Position numbers and translations under genes: made by a program
From: Candidatus Peregrinibacteria bacterium UBA1369
GTDB taxonomy: Bacteria > Patescibacteriota > Gracilibacteria > UBA1369
DNA: 37,670 nt
Direction: 5' to 3'
Assembly (NCBI GenBank): GCA_002305925.1
Contig: DBRL01000011.1
Location: 10,118-47,787, forward strand
In this document: piece by piece, positions 24,573 through 32,996 of the stretch
Position numbering within the stretch: position 1 is the first letter of the stretch
How the letters are laid out: each line of letters starts with the position of its first letter
Notes under the pieces: generated by a model
What the model was told of the DNA's origin: nothing
Database searches by the model: none
The model's input: the letters and a program-made list of their open reading frames with translations, nothing else

Positions 24573-25826
24573 ATGGCAATTTTCAAAAAGACACAGAAGG
24601 TCGCGGGCGGTAAGCTTTTTATTGCTCTGGACATAGGCACTGAGGTGGTCAAGGCGCTGATAGTCTCAGCCGAAGGTGATCGGGGAAGAATACTGGGCGT
24701 GGGCAGACACCGGCAGAGACTGGGAGACATGTCCAGCGGCGCGGTCACCGACATCGGAGCCGTGATCAACAACTGCAATGAGGCCATACGCAAGGCCGAA
24801 AAAATGGCTGGGGTAACGACCGATCAGCTGGTGATGGGTATAGCAGGCGAGCTGGTCAAAGGATCCACCACCACCATCTCCTATACCAGACGGGAACCGG
24901 ATACAAAGATCGACCTGGCCGAACTGAAGAATATTGTCCACAAGGTACAGTGGAAAGCCTTTGATGAAGTGCGCTCGGAAATGGCCTTTGAGACCGGCTA
25001 CAATGAAATTGACATCAAGCTGGTCAACGCAGCCATTGTCGATGTGCGCATCGACGGCTACAAAGTCGCCAATCCCCTGGGGTTTCAGGGAAAGGATGTC
25101 ACGATCAGTATTTTCAACGCCTTTGCCCCGCTGGTGCATTATGGATCTTTGCAGACCATAGCCGCCGAGCTGGATATGGATCTGCTGGCGATAACTGCCG
25201 GCCCCTACGCCATGGCCCGCTGCCTGGGGCATGAAGACGGCGGCAATCTGAGCGCGGTTTTCATCGACATGGGGGGCGGTACCACCGATGTCGCTGTGGT
25301 CAATAATGGCAGTGTTGCCGGCACAAAAATGTTTACACTGGGCGGACGTACTTTCACTAAAAGACTGGCCCAGGCCCTCTCGGTGAGTTTTGAGGATGCG
25401 GAAAAAATAAAACTGGCCTATTCCGATGAAAAATTGGAGAAACAGTCCCACCGCATCGTCCGTGAAGCGATGAAAAGTGACTGTGACGTCTGGATATCAG
25501 GTGTTTCCCTGACGCTCTCCGAAATGAGCAATCTGGAAATTCTTCCCTCGAGAATTTTTCTCTGCGGCGGAGGAAGCCTTTTGCCTGAAATAAAGGAAGT
25601 ATTGGAAACCAGGGAATGGGTCCAAACCCTGCCATTTCCCAAAAAACCGCAGGTGACTTTTCTCGAGCCAAAACAGATCAGCAATTTGACCGACCAGACC
25701 AAAACTTTAAAAACTCCGATAGACGTTCCCTCAATGGCTTTGGCCAATATCGGACTGGAATACGTGGGAGAGGAACAGATTCTCGCCAAACTGCTCAAGA
25801 AAGTGGTCAGATTAATGCAAATATAA
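24573..25826 (+). CDS. ftsA: FtsA/PilM-like actin-fold ATPase
   Basis: A 417-residue actin-like protein with an inserted SHS2 domain. Phosphate-1 motif FIALDIGTEVVKALI (16-30), SHS2 region with GAVTDIG and GIAGELVKG, phosphate-2 VFIDMGGGTTDVAVV (about 229-243) and adenosine motif FLCGGGSLLPEI (about 330) are all visible. The C-terminus ILAKLLKKVVRLMQI can form an amphipathic membrane-targeting helix as in FtsA. No ftsZ follows; the next gene, 2 bases on, encodes a bitopic membrane protein, an arrangement recalling PilM with PilN. FtsA and PilM share this fold, so the symbol is provisional. Confidence 0.85.
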   Translation: MAIFKKTQKVAGGKLFIALDIGTEVVKALIVSAEGDRGRILGVGRHRQRLGDMSSGAVTDIGAVINNCNEAIRKAEKMAGVTTDQLVMGIAGELVKGSTTTISYTRREPDTKIDLAELKNIVHKVQWKAFDEVRSEMAFETGYNEIDIKLVNAAIVDVRIDGYKVANPLGFQGKDVTISIFNAFAPLVHYGSLQTIAAELDMDLLAITAGPYAMARCLGHEDGGNLSAVFIDMGGGTTDVAVVNNGSVAGTKMFTLGGRTFTKRLAQALSVSFEDAEKIKLAYSDEKLEKQSHRIVREAMKSDCDVWISGVSLTLSEMSNLEILPSRIFLCGGGSLLPEIKEVLETREWVQTLPFPKKPQVTFLEPKQISNLTDQTKTLKTPIDVPSMALANIGLEYVGEEQILAKLLKKVVRLMQI

Positions 25827-25828
25827 AT

Positions 25829-27661
25829 ATGCCCATCGAAAAGAAAAAAATCAGGACCGCTACAGCAAATCAGGAGGAGCAGTCACGGAAAAACTCCTCC
25901 CGGAGCGCAAAGAAAGTCCTTTACGTTGAAATCGATGACGAAGTTACATCGGTTTATGACAAGCTGAACCGACTGAAACACAAAAATGTCTGTCTGGTTG
26001 TACCCCAGCGGGCGGTGCTTTTTCAAAGCGCGATCAATCTGAAAATTTTGAAAAGAAAAGCGGAGGACCTCAATAAAAGCATTTCACTGATTACCAACGA
26101 TCCCAACGGTTTCAACCTCGCCCAAAGGGTGGGCTTGCCGGTTTCGGAGAAGCTGTCTGATACCGGCAGTGGTGGAATGTCCGGTCTGAAAGCGAGGGAA
26201 GGCAGCGAAGAGGAAATTTCTCCCCTCAAGGCCTCGGTAAACAGTCTCAATGAGGTTTCTCCCAGCAGAAGGGACGAGAAGAAGTTTTCAATATCAGAAC
26301 TGGTCAGACGAACGGCCAAAGGCGGATTGTCGATTCTTCCCAAAAACATTGCCCTTTCCGGCAAACAAAGTGCCAGGAAGAAGGAGGCCGGCAGCGGTGT
26401 AGTACCTGCCAAAAAGTCATCCCTTGTTTTGACCGCCCCAAACAAAAAAGCCCTCTTTGTGCTGGTGACTGTCAGTGTGATGCTGTTGATGGCCATATCC
26501 TATATCGCCTTGCCCGGCGCGACACTGATTCTGACGCCCAAATCAAACGTGATTGAAGTGCCTAAAAATGTAATTCTGGCGGATATCGAGAGGAACCGTG
26601 CCGAGCTGGACGCCAGACCGTCAAACATGATTCCCAGCTACCGTATCACCACCCAGATCGACAAAGTCTTTACTTATGCGGCAACGGGACAAAACACCGA
26701 AGGCGGAGCCAATGCCAAAGGTTCGATTAAGATTCTCAACACCAGCCCCAACGAGTGGCCGCTGGTACCCAAAACACGTTTTCAAACCGCGGAAGGACTG
26801 GTCTACCGAATTGACAAACAGGTTCTGGTGCCGGCGGGCAGCGTGGAGAGTCCCGGAGAACTGTTGGTGGAGGTGGAGGCCGATCCGATAGACGCCTTCA
26901 ATGTCCCAGTCGGTGAACGCGGAAATATTGCGGCCGATGTTAAATTTTATCTACCCGCACTTTCTTCGGAAAATCAGAAAAAGCTTTATGCCGTCAGCAC
27001 CGTACCCTTTACCGGTGGCATAACCAATGTGGTCAAATACATCAGCGCAGATGACGTATCGGCCGCCCAATTGAAAATGGAAAACGACCTGAAATCCTCC
27101 GCCGAGGCCGAACTGCTTGGTGTCCTGACCAAACGCAACGAAAACCAGAACACCAGATTGACGCTGCTTACAGGTAAGGACCTGATTGAATACGGCACGC
27201 CAAAAATCGTCATACCACCCAATATCGACGGGCAGAAACTGGACTCCTTTGACGTCAAGGGAACAATGGTAGTCAGCGGCATAGCCTATGACAAGGATGA
27301 ACTGCTCAATATTCTGAAGCGGGAAATCCGCCTCAAGAAAAACCCGGAGAAATCCCTGGCCAGCGTTGATGAGGATTCATTGACCATCAAAGTCGTCAGC
27401 CAGGAAAAAAACGCTCAAAAAGTCACCATCACCGCGACCATTCAGGGCATCGAAGAGTTTGAGATCAGCCCCAAGAAGGAAAACGGGGAAAGACTAATCA
27501 AGAAGATTACCGGCAGTATAGTCGGCAAAGACATTCGTGAAGCCCGTGACTTCATTCAGGCCTTGCCGGAGATTGAGCGGGTGGAAATCAACACCTGGCC
27601 TGCCTGGGCCCCCACACTCCCGTCCGTACCCGACAATATCAAGGTTGAAATTAAGAGGTAG
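25829..27661 (+). CDS. bitopic membrane protein with baseplate-J-like exterior
   Basis: A 610-residue protein with three parts. Residues 29-108 form a compact cytoplasmic domain (KKVLYVEIDDEVTSVYDKL, VVPQRAVLFQS, SLITNDPNGFNLAQRVGL), a type I recall from many CPR proteins labelled baseplate J family. A polar linker follows, then one transmembrane helix at ~208-228. The outside part contains a baseplate-J-like region (~285-370, with GSIKILN, LVPKTRFQT, GLVYRID) and further beta-rich sequence. The ATG at 25829 is preferred; the upstream open frame from 25616 lies inside the FtsA-like gene. Topology and operon position suggest it couples the actin-like ATPase to something outside the membrane. 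Confidence 0.8.
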   Translation: MPIEKKKIRTATANQEEQSRKNSSRSAKKVLYVEIDDEVTSVYDKLNRLKHKNVCLVVPQRAVLFQSAINLKILKRKAEDLNKSISLITNDPNGFNLAQRVGLPVSEKLSDTGSGGMSGLKAREGSEEEISPLKASVNSLNEVSPSRRDEKKFSISELVRRTAKGGLSILPKNIALSGKQSARKKEAGSGVVPAKKSSLVLTAPNKKALFVLVTVSVMLLMAISYIALPGATLILTPKSNVIEVPKNVILADIERNRAELDARPSNMIPSYRITTQIDKVFTYAATGQNTEGGANAKGSIKILNTSPNEWPLVPKTRFQTAEGLVYRIDKQVLVPAGSVESPGELLVEVEADPIDAFNVPVGERGNIAADVKFYLPALSSENQKKLYAVSTVPFTGGITNVVKYISADDVSAAQLKMENDLKSSAEAELLGVLTKRNENQNTRLTLLTGKDLIEYGTPKIVIPPNIDGQKLDSFDVKGTMVVSGIAYDKDELLNILKREIRLKKNPEKSLASVDEDSLTIKVVSQEKNAQKVTITATIQGIEEFEISPKKENGERLIKKITGSIVGKDIREARDFIQALPEIERVEINTWPAWAPTLPSVPDNIKVEIKR

Positions 27662-27709
27662 CGAAAAACAGAGCTTTCTTCAGCTGCTTCTCGCCATACC
27701 CCCCCACTG

Positions 27710-27738
27710 TTGACAATACTTTATTATAGTGTTATTTT
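27710..27738 (+). promoter_or_regulatory. PKD-protein promoter (-35 TTGACA, -10 TATTTT)
   Basis: TTGACA at 27710-27715 and TATTTT at 27733-27738 with a 17-base spacer, 35 bases from the ATG at 27768. Confidence 0.65.
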
Positions 27739-27767
27739 ATCGTCTTCAATTTTTACTTGGGCGAAAA

Positions 27768-29153
27768 ATGACCGAGTGGGAACAATCAGAGAAAAAAATG
27801 CGTTTACTGGTTCAAATTGACCAGATTTACGGTTTGCTGGGCAAGCTTCTGGCCAGCATGCTGACTGCCCTGATCCTGGGGTTGCTCTGGACCAACCTGA
27901 CGCGAGCCGCCTCAATTCCGGACATTTTTATGGTGCCGGTGGTCAGGCTTACCCCGATTGGCGCCGCCGTTATACAGCCGCAGACGGGAGACGGATATGA
28001 AGCTCTGCAAATTGTCCAGGCCCGAAACGCCCAAGCCCGCGCGCAATCAGCCACCAACTCTCCCTCCATTGCCCCCGGCAGCTCCCAAACCATCAATGCC
28101 TACTTGAACGAAGCCAAAATCACTGAGGCCGGCAAGTCCGCTCCCCTCAATGGAGGATCCACCTATACAGCACCTCGCTATGACGCTTTTGCCGAGGGCA
28201 GTAATTCCACCAGGGTTTATTTACCTCCACCGCAGATCAGTCATGTCGGCGAGGTAGATTTTTCCGTCCGCAGCAATATGTCTGGCGCGACAGACCAGAC
28301 TGTAGGTACCACGGCGACCATGTTTACTTTTACGGCGAATGTCTCAGGGGGTACCTTACGCCAGGGGCAACTGCAATATCGTTGGGATTTTGACGGTGAC
28401 GGTCAACCAGACACTTATTTTTCCAGTCAGAAAAGCATTTCCCACCGTTTTCAGACGGCCGGCAGCTATTCGGTGAGACTGGAAGTCCTGGACAACCAGG
28501 GCCGCGTAAGCGTGGCAGCAAAAGCACTGCAGGTTGTAGAAAATGACGCTCCAGCCGCCTATTTCAAAGCCGGCGCGATCACCACGCCGCAGAATTCAAT
28601 CATTCGCTTTGACACTTCGCTTTCTTATGACAGCCAATATCCCCGCGGCTCACTCTCTTTCCGCTTTGACTGGGACGGAGATGGCCAATATGATACAAAT
28701 TTCGAGAAGAAAACGACCTGGAACCATCTCTTCCGTGAACCCGGCAGTTACACCGTCACGATGGAGGTAGCTGATCCCGAGGGACTGACCGACCGAGCCA
28801 GCCTGGAAATTGTAGTTTTGGACGACTCCCCCCCGCTGGCTGTCCTTACTGTGGAACAACAGGGAAATTTCAAATATTTGTTTGATGCCGGTCAATCCAC
28901 AGACGATTTCACGCCGCAAAGACTGCTGCAATACCGCTGGGATCTGAATTACACCGGTCGCAATGACATCGTCTTTGATTCGGGCTGGTCGACATCACCG
29001 AAATTCAGCGGTACCTATCGCCTGGGGGGCAGCAAAACCGTGCGTCTGCAGGTTAGAGATCAACAGGGCTTTATCGATGAAGCGATAGCGGTAATCAATG
29101 TGCCCTGGCCGGAAGAGTATCTCAATATGGCAGTCAGCGCCCTGCAACGCTAA
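27768..29153 (+). CDS. membrane-anchored PKD-repeat surface protein
   Basis: A 461-residue envelope protein. A charged N-terminus and one hydrophobic helix at 24-44 form an anchor or uncleaved signal. A Ser/Ala/Gln-rich stretch (~70-160) follows, then three PKD-type beta-sandwich repeats: about 175-272 (YRWDFDGDGQPDT), 275-365 (FRFDWDGDGQYDT) and 368-452 (YRWDLNYTGRND). The DxDGDGxxD loops could bind calcium. The ATG at 27768 is supported by the promoter; an earlier GTG at 27729 overlaps the -10 region. PKD domains usually mediate protein or glycan contacts outside the cell. Ligand unknown. Confidence 0.85.
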   Translation: MTEWEQSEKKMRLLVQIDQIYGLLGKLLASMLTALILGLLWTNLTRAASIPDIFMVPVVRLTPIGAAVIQPQTGDGYEALQIVQARNAQARAQSATNSPSIAPGSSQTINAYLNEAKITEAGKSAPLNGGSTYTAPRYDAFAEGSNSTRVYLPPPQISHVGEVDFSVRSNMSGATDQTVGTTATMFTFTANVSGGTLRQGQLQYRWDFDGDGQPDTYFSSQKSISHRFQTAGSYSVRLEVLDNQGRVSVAAKALQVVENDAPAAYFKAGAITTPQNSIIRFDTSLSYDSQYPRGSLSFRFDWDGDGQYDTNFEKKTTWNHLFREPGSYTVTMEVADPEGLTDRASLEIVVLDDSPPLAVLTVEQQGNFKYLFDAGQSTDDFTPQRLLQYRWDLNYTGRNDIVFDSGWSTSPKFSGTYRLGGSKTVRLQVRDQQGFIDEAIAVINVPWPEEYLNMAVSALQR

Positions 29154-29174
29154 AAAAGTTTTCGTCTTCCTTGT

Positions 29175-29204
29175 TTGTCAAAATTGTCTATTTCGTGCTA
29201 TAAT
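29175..29204 (+). promoter_or_regulatory. secreted-protein promoter (-35 TTGTCA, extended -10 TGCTATAAT)
   Basis: TTGTCA at 29175-29180 and consensus TATAAT at 29199-29204 (18-base spacer), with TGC just upstream making an extended -10. It is 34 bases from the ATG at 29233 and one of the best promoters in the window. Confidence 0.75.
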
Positions 29205-29232
29205 TGCATGATCTTTTATTAAAAGAAAAACC

Positions 29233-30336
29233 ATGACCAAGTATTCTACCAAAATAAAAATCGTGCTTTTCACCTTGGCCTCGGCGGGACTCTTCTCGGC
29301 CGCCTTCCCCCTGCTGACCGGTGCCGCACCCACACAAGCCCCGCCGGACGGACTGATCACACCGACCTTCAGTGGGCTGAAGGTTAGCGATGGATCCAAG
29401 GAGTATTTGAATATCAATGATAAAGGCGTCATGGCCAATCCACAGGTTTCCAACTTGGCTGAGCCGGACTGCAAGAATCAGGGCGGTCTTTTTACTGACA
29501 ATACCTGCTTTTTCCCTATTACGATCAATGATTTTGGGGGACTGCGAGTAAGGGGAGACAATCCCCTGATTCCCCCCGGTGAATATGCAGACGTGAAAAT
29601 CAATGGAGAAGGCATTGATATCAATTCCAGAAATCACAAAGGACTGAATGTCTTAGCCTCAAATCCTCTGCTTCTTGATTGGGCAACCCTTAATGTCAAT
29701 TACGATGGACTGGCTTCTTGGGTTCAAGATGTCAGTCTCGACTATGTCACCTACAAGGGTATCGTAATGGACACGATCGACAATCTTACTCTGTCTTCCA
29801 ACCATGTCGCCAATGCACCCGACCCTACTGATCCACCGGAGTATTGGCAGAGAGGAGCCTGGATCGACCTGGACGCTTCCGACAGCACTCTCTCACTCGG
29901 CGCGAGAAAAATTTCATTGGGCAATTATGCAGCTAATTCCTGGAACGGCGCGCCGGTTTATACGGAAAAAGCCAGTCTGGACAACACTGTCTCGCCTCCG
30001 ACTCTGACTATCCCCTCGGGATCACTGAAAATTGACGCCGACTTGGACCTGACAGGGAAAATCACAGCCGATTCATTTGGCACCATCCGTACATATACTG
30101 CTACCAGTGCCAGCATAGCCAACGGTGCTACCGGCACGGTGTATCGCGGCTGTGACAGCGGTGTATTGATCGGCTGTGGCTACAATGCAAACAATAATTG
30201 GTATGTTTTTGATTCCTATGGCACATTCAGCCCGATGATCATACCCCATACCAGATGTCGCGCAGCAGCAAGAAACTCTACCGGTGCGGCAGGCACTTTC
30301 CAGGTACAGGCGATCTGTCTGGACAGCGAAAGTTAA
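29233..30336 (+). CDS. secreted protein of unknown function
   Basis: A 367-residue protein with a clear signal peptide (Lys-rich start, hydrophobic core ~9-29, likely cleavage near 31-36). Mature sequence is Asn/Asp/Thr-rich and probably beta-structured. Cysteines cluster in EPDCKNQGGLFTDNTCFF and near the C-terminus (YRGCDSGVLIGCGYN, HTRCRAAARN, VQAICLD), suggesting disulfides. I recognise no family; a trimeric tail or adhesin-like role is only a guess. Strong promoter suggests abundant expression. Its TAA stop shares the bases TTAA with the stop of the convergent lipoprotein gene. Confidence 0.8.
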   Translation: MTKYSTKIKIVLFTLASAGLFSAAFPLLTGAAPTQAPPDGLITPTFSGLKVSDGSKEYLNINDKGVMANPQVSNLAEPDCKNQGGLFTDNTCFFPITINDFGGLRVRGDNPLIPPGEYADVKINGEGIDINSRNHKGLNVLASNPLLLDWATLNVNYDGLASWVQDVSLDYVTYKGIVMDTIDNLTLSSNHVANAPDPTDPPEYWQRGAWIDLDASDSTLSLGARKISLGNYAANSWNGAPVYTEKASLDNTVSPPTLTIPSGSLKIDADLDLTGKITADSFGTIRTYTATSASIANGATGTVYRGCDSGVLIGCGYNANNNWYVFDSYGTFSPMIIPHTRCRAAARNSTGAAGTFQVQAICLDSES

Positions 30337-31022
30337 TCGGCAGCCCCAATTTGACGCACTTCCTGCTCGCAGGCCTGTTTGATTTCCTCGGAGGATGCCC
30401 GTGAGCATGCAGCGGTATCATCTGCCGAGCGTGCCGAATTGACTAGTACATTCAGCTCGCAGTCGATGCGGGCGTTCTGATTTTCAAGACTTGCACAAGC
30501 AGACAAATCGTCATTATCCAGAGCGGTCTTCATTCGGCTTTCCATTTCTGCGGTCACTTGCAAACGTTCATTCTCCTGTTCGGCAGACTGTTTTTCAACC
30601 TCAACGGCGATGCGGCAGGCCTGGCGGACATCTTGATTGCTGATTTCGTCGCAAACGGATTGGTCGAGGCTTTCCAGTGCTTTGTCCTCAATTGTTTTAT
30701 TGGCTATATCGGTGCGGCATTGTGTTTTGAAAGACTGATCGGAGATTTTTTCACAAAAGGAAACGTCCATCAATTGAAGCGCGCCGCCGTAGGCGGCCTG
30801 ATCTGCTGCGGAGACCAAGGGCATTTCTTCACCAATGGGCAGAGTTTGCCCGTTGGATTCCTCGCCGGCATCGAGTTTTTTCATATTTTCAGCCGGTTGG
30901 GACTGGTTTACGGGTTGACCGTCCTGAGGGCTGGAGATTGGCGCCGGCACCGTCTCACAGGCGGCCAGGACAGCAAGGGCGCAGAGGGAGATGATCAAGA
31001 GATGCGTTTTTGTTTTTTGCAT
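30333..31022 (-). CDS. lipoprotein with four C-X11-C repeats
   Basis: A 229-residue predicted lipoprotein: basic start, hydrophobic core, and lipobox LAAC with C22 as the acylated residue. A polar linker (23-75) is followed by four repeats with strictly spaced cysteine pairs: C90/C102, C124/C136, C176/C188 and C206/C218, each C-X11-C. The repeat consensus is roughly D-x-S-x-C-x-x-I-S-x-Q followed by a basic/acidic helix. Such spacing fits helical hairpins pinned by disulfides. No named family recognised. It lies 10 bases after the next upstream gene in a three-gene minus-strand operon. Confidence 0.85.
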   Translation of the reverse strand: MQKTKTHLLIISLCALAVLAACETVPAPISSPQDGQPVNQSQPAENMKKLDAGEESNGQTLPIGEEMPLVSAADQAAYGGALQLMDVSFCEKISDQSFKTQCRTDIANKTIEDKALESLDQSVCDEISNQDVRQACRIAVEVEKQSAEQENERLQVTAEMESRMKTALDNDDLSACASLENQNARIDCELNVLVNSARSADDTAACSRASSEEIKQACEQEVRQIGAAD

Positions 31023-31032
31023 GTGTGTAGAA

Positions 31033-31575
31033 TTAAATACCTAGTGATTTGCGGATTTCGTCCGCTGCTGCCTGATCGTCAGCCTTTTTTTGTTCCGAAC
31101 GATATGAAGCCTCAAGATCTTGCCAGTCCTGGGCATGCTGTTTGGCCAGCTTTTCCAGCTGCGGGACATGTTTTTTGGAGAGCTGGGAGAACTTCATTTT
31201 TTCTTCCTCGAAAATCCGTATCAGTTCATCAATCTGGCTTTGTTTCAGTTTGGGTATAGTGTCGATAATGCGTTTCTTCTCATCACGGCTGAGCGAAATC
31301 GAACCGGCCAGCAGGCGGATGAACTTGTCCTCGTCAAAAGACAACTCATGGGCCTGTATGGGCACGTCCAGCTTGGCTGGAAGCAGCGCACCCAATTGAA
31401 AATTGGCGGGGGTGGTGTCCTCGGGAGGGGTGGCAGGTGCGCCTGTGGGCGGGACCTGGGCGGAGCCGTTCATAGGATTGAAGCCCGGAGCAGCTGTAGA
31501 GCCGGAACCCGAAGCTGGCGCAAAAGGCGCTGGATTGCTCTGGCCGTTCTGATTGTTGTTTCCTTGGTCTTGCAT
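31033..31575 (-). CDS. Pro/Gly-rich protein with helical C-terminal domain
   Basis: A 180-residue protein. Residues 1-60 are low-complexity (Gln, Asn, Pro, Gly, Ala). From ~65 a highly charged helical domain follows (ISLSRDEKKRIIDTIPKLKQ, IDELIRIFEEEKMKFSQL, LEKLAKQHAQDWQDLEASY), likely coiled coil. No signal peptide or membrane segment. I recognise no named family, though similar domains occur in CPR genomes. It lies 10 bases from genes on each side, between a membrane protein and a lipoprotein, so it may act at the inner face of the membrane. Confidence 0.75.
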   Translation of the reverse strand: MQDQGNNNQNGQSNPAPFAPASGSGSTAAPGFNPMNGSAQVPPTGAPATPPEDTTPANFQLGALLPAKLDVPIQAHELSFDEDKFIRLLAGSISLSRDEKKRIIDTIPKLKQSQIDELIRIFEEEKMKFSQLSKKHVPQLEKLAKQHAQDWQDLEASYRSEQKKADDQAAADEIRKSLGI

Positions 31576-31585
31576 GGGAGAAAGA

Positions 31586-32224
31586 TTAAGATTGTTGCTT
31601 ATGTTTGAGATATGGATAGATACTGCAGAGCAGGCAGACCCATATTACCGCCATGAGAATGGTATCGAAATACAAATAATTCAGAAAGTCCCGCGGCAAC
31701 TCGATCAGCATTTTTTGCCAGTTGGAATAAAAATGATAGGGCAGCACGAGCAGAATGAGCAGGAAATAGAACCAGCGCATCCGCCAGGGATGACGGGCGG
31801 CGTAAAAATAGAGCAGGCTGCCCAGAAAGGAAAAAAGGGCGGCAATTTCAAGTAAAAAACTGGATGAAAAACTGGTTTCAAAGGGCAGTGTGAAAAATGG
31901 CTTGATCAGCGAGAGACCGCTGAAAACTCCCAGAAAGGAAACCAGGGAAAAACTGATAAAGTAAATACCGTTCAGCAAAAAGGCAACGCGGGCGGGAATC
32001 AGCCACAGTTCCATTTTTCTTTCCAGATCCAGTCGGGAGGACTGTTTGGGCCGAGCTGAATTGCGCGTGCCAGACGCCGCCGGCTTGTCTTTGTTTTCCT
32101 GCGGCTGACGGGCCAGGTTTTTTTTGAGACGGCGGATTTTGTTTTCTTTTAAGGGGCGGGTTTTGTTCAGACTCAACGAAGTCTTGACGCTCCTGGCGCT
32201 CGCGCTTTTGGTTGACTTGATCAT
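31586..32224 (-). CDS. four-TM membrane protein of unknown function
   Basis: A 212-residue protein with a strongly basic N-terminal region (1-70, many Lys/Arg, few hydrophobics) followed by four transmembrane helices (about 77-97, 118-138, 145-166 and 185-205). No conserved motif recognised. The basic region would lie in the cytoplasm and could bind nucleic acid or acidic lipid. First gene of the minus-strand operon, divergent from comF across 68 bases. No good promoter is seen in that gap. Confidence 0.72.
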   Translation of the reverse strand: MIKSTKSASARSVKTSLSLNKTRPLKENKIRRLKKNLARQPQENKDKPAASGTRNSARPKQSSRLDLERKMELWLIPARVAFLLNGIYFISFSLVSFLGVFSGLSLIKPFFTLPFETSFSSSFLLEIAALFSFLGSLLYFYAARHPWRMRWFYFLLILLVLPYHFYSNWQKMLIELPRDFLNYLYFDTILMAVIWVCLLCSIYPYLKHKQQS

Positions 32225-32292
32225 GGCAAGCGTTTTTAAGATTTATTTCATTTTGCTGTTTTATTCTGCCAAATGCAAATTTAATTGCAAGT

Positions 32293-32982
32293 ATGAAAGG
32301 TTGGTTGGGAAATGCTTTTAACTGGTTCTTTCCCCTCTATTGCGCTGGCTGCGGCAGTGAGGACTGGGCCATCTGTCCCGCCTGCAAAAAAAACATACAA
32401 CAAAGTGGTGACGAATGCTTTGGTCAAGAGGCCGTGCCAGCTCCGTTTTCAGAATTGCTGGACGGGCTGGCGGCACTTTTCGTCTATGAAAAAAGAGGCG
32501 TCGTGGCCGAGGCTCTACATCTCTACAAATACAGTCTGATCGATGATTACGGACGGGAACTGTGGCAGCTATGGAGAAACAATCTGTCGCAATCGCTGCT
32601 GATGGAAATAGAGAGAAATATTGATCTGATTTCCTGGATTCCCCTGCACCCCAGAAAAGAGAAATCACGTGGATTCAACCAGTCAGCCATGCTGGCGGTC
32701 CATTTGCCCACAGAGAAGCTCAAACTGCCGTTTCTGCTGCGCCGCCGCGACACGGCGGCGCAAATGTCTCTGCAGCGCCAACAAAGGCTGCAGAACATGC
32801 AGGGTGCCTTTGTGATAAACAATCGGCTGGATGCCAAAACCGCTGATTTGCGCGGGAAAAGTGTTTTACTGGTGGACGACGTGGTGACCACGGGGGCCAC
32901 ACTGGGAGCGGCGGCGGCCGCGCTGAAGGGCGCGGGCGCCGCCGCTGTTTTCGCACTGGTATTGGCTAGACAAAAAGAGTAA
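32293..32982 (+). CDS. comF: ComF family phosphoribosyltransferase-like protein
   Basis: A 229-residue ComF homologue, linked to natural DNA uptake. A four-cysteine zinc site at C17, C20, C28 and C31 (CAGC, CPAC) is followed by a type I phosphoribosyltransferase domain with the PRPP motif VLLVDDVVTTGATL (191-204) and the family stretch IPLHPRKEKSRGFNQS. ComF works with ComFA in some species; here it stands alone. The ATG at 32293 gives the usual short N-terminus. A 10-bp hairpin lies inside the gene. Competence genes are common in CPR genomes, in keeping with DNA scavenging. Confidence 0.93.
   Translation: MKGWLGNAFNWFFPLYCAGCGSEDWAICPACKKNIQQSGDECFGQEAVPAPFSELLDGLAALFVYEKRGVVAEALHLYKYSLIDDYGRELWQLWRNNLSQSLLMEIERNIDLISWIPLHPRKEKSRGFNQSAMLAVHLPTEKLKLPFLLRRRDTAAQMSLQRQQRLQNMQGAFVINNRLDAKTADLRGKSVLLVDDVVTTGATLGAAAAALKGAGAAAVFALVLARQKE
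32738..32762. repeat. perfect inverted repeat, 10-bp arms, 5-base loop
   Basis: TGCGCCGCCG (32738-32747) and CGGCGGCGCA (32753-32762) around CGACA, inside comF (codons for LRRRDTAAQ). No T-tract follows. Confidence 0.8.
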
Positions 32983-32996
32983 TTTTGCTAGACTTG

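Noticed and set aside
24530..24614. 27-codon ORF overlapping the start of the ftsA-like gene
   Set aside because: No supporting start signal, overlaps a real gene out of frame; could be a leader peptide but nothing supports it.
24666..25451. Open frame of 261 codons on the minus strand
   Set aside because: Antisense to the FtsA-like gene with clear actin-fold motifs.
25616..25828. Upstream extension of the baseplate-J-like protein
   Set aside because: It would overlap the FtsA-like gene by over 200 bases in another frame, while the ATG at 25829 sits 2 bases after its stop.
27662..27700. Terminator after the bitopic protein gene
   Set aside because: The possible GCGA/TCGC stem has several mismatches and no T-tract.
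30558..31259. Open frame of 233 codons on the plus strand
   Set aside because: Antisense to the lipoprotein (lipobox, four regular Cys repeats) and to part of the neighbouring gene; no features of its own.
32225..32292. Divergent promoters between the four-TM gene and comF
   Set aside because: AT-rich, but no -35/-10 pair with good spacing in either direction.
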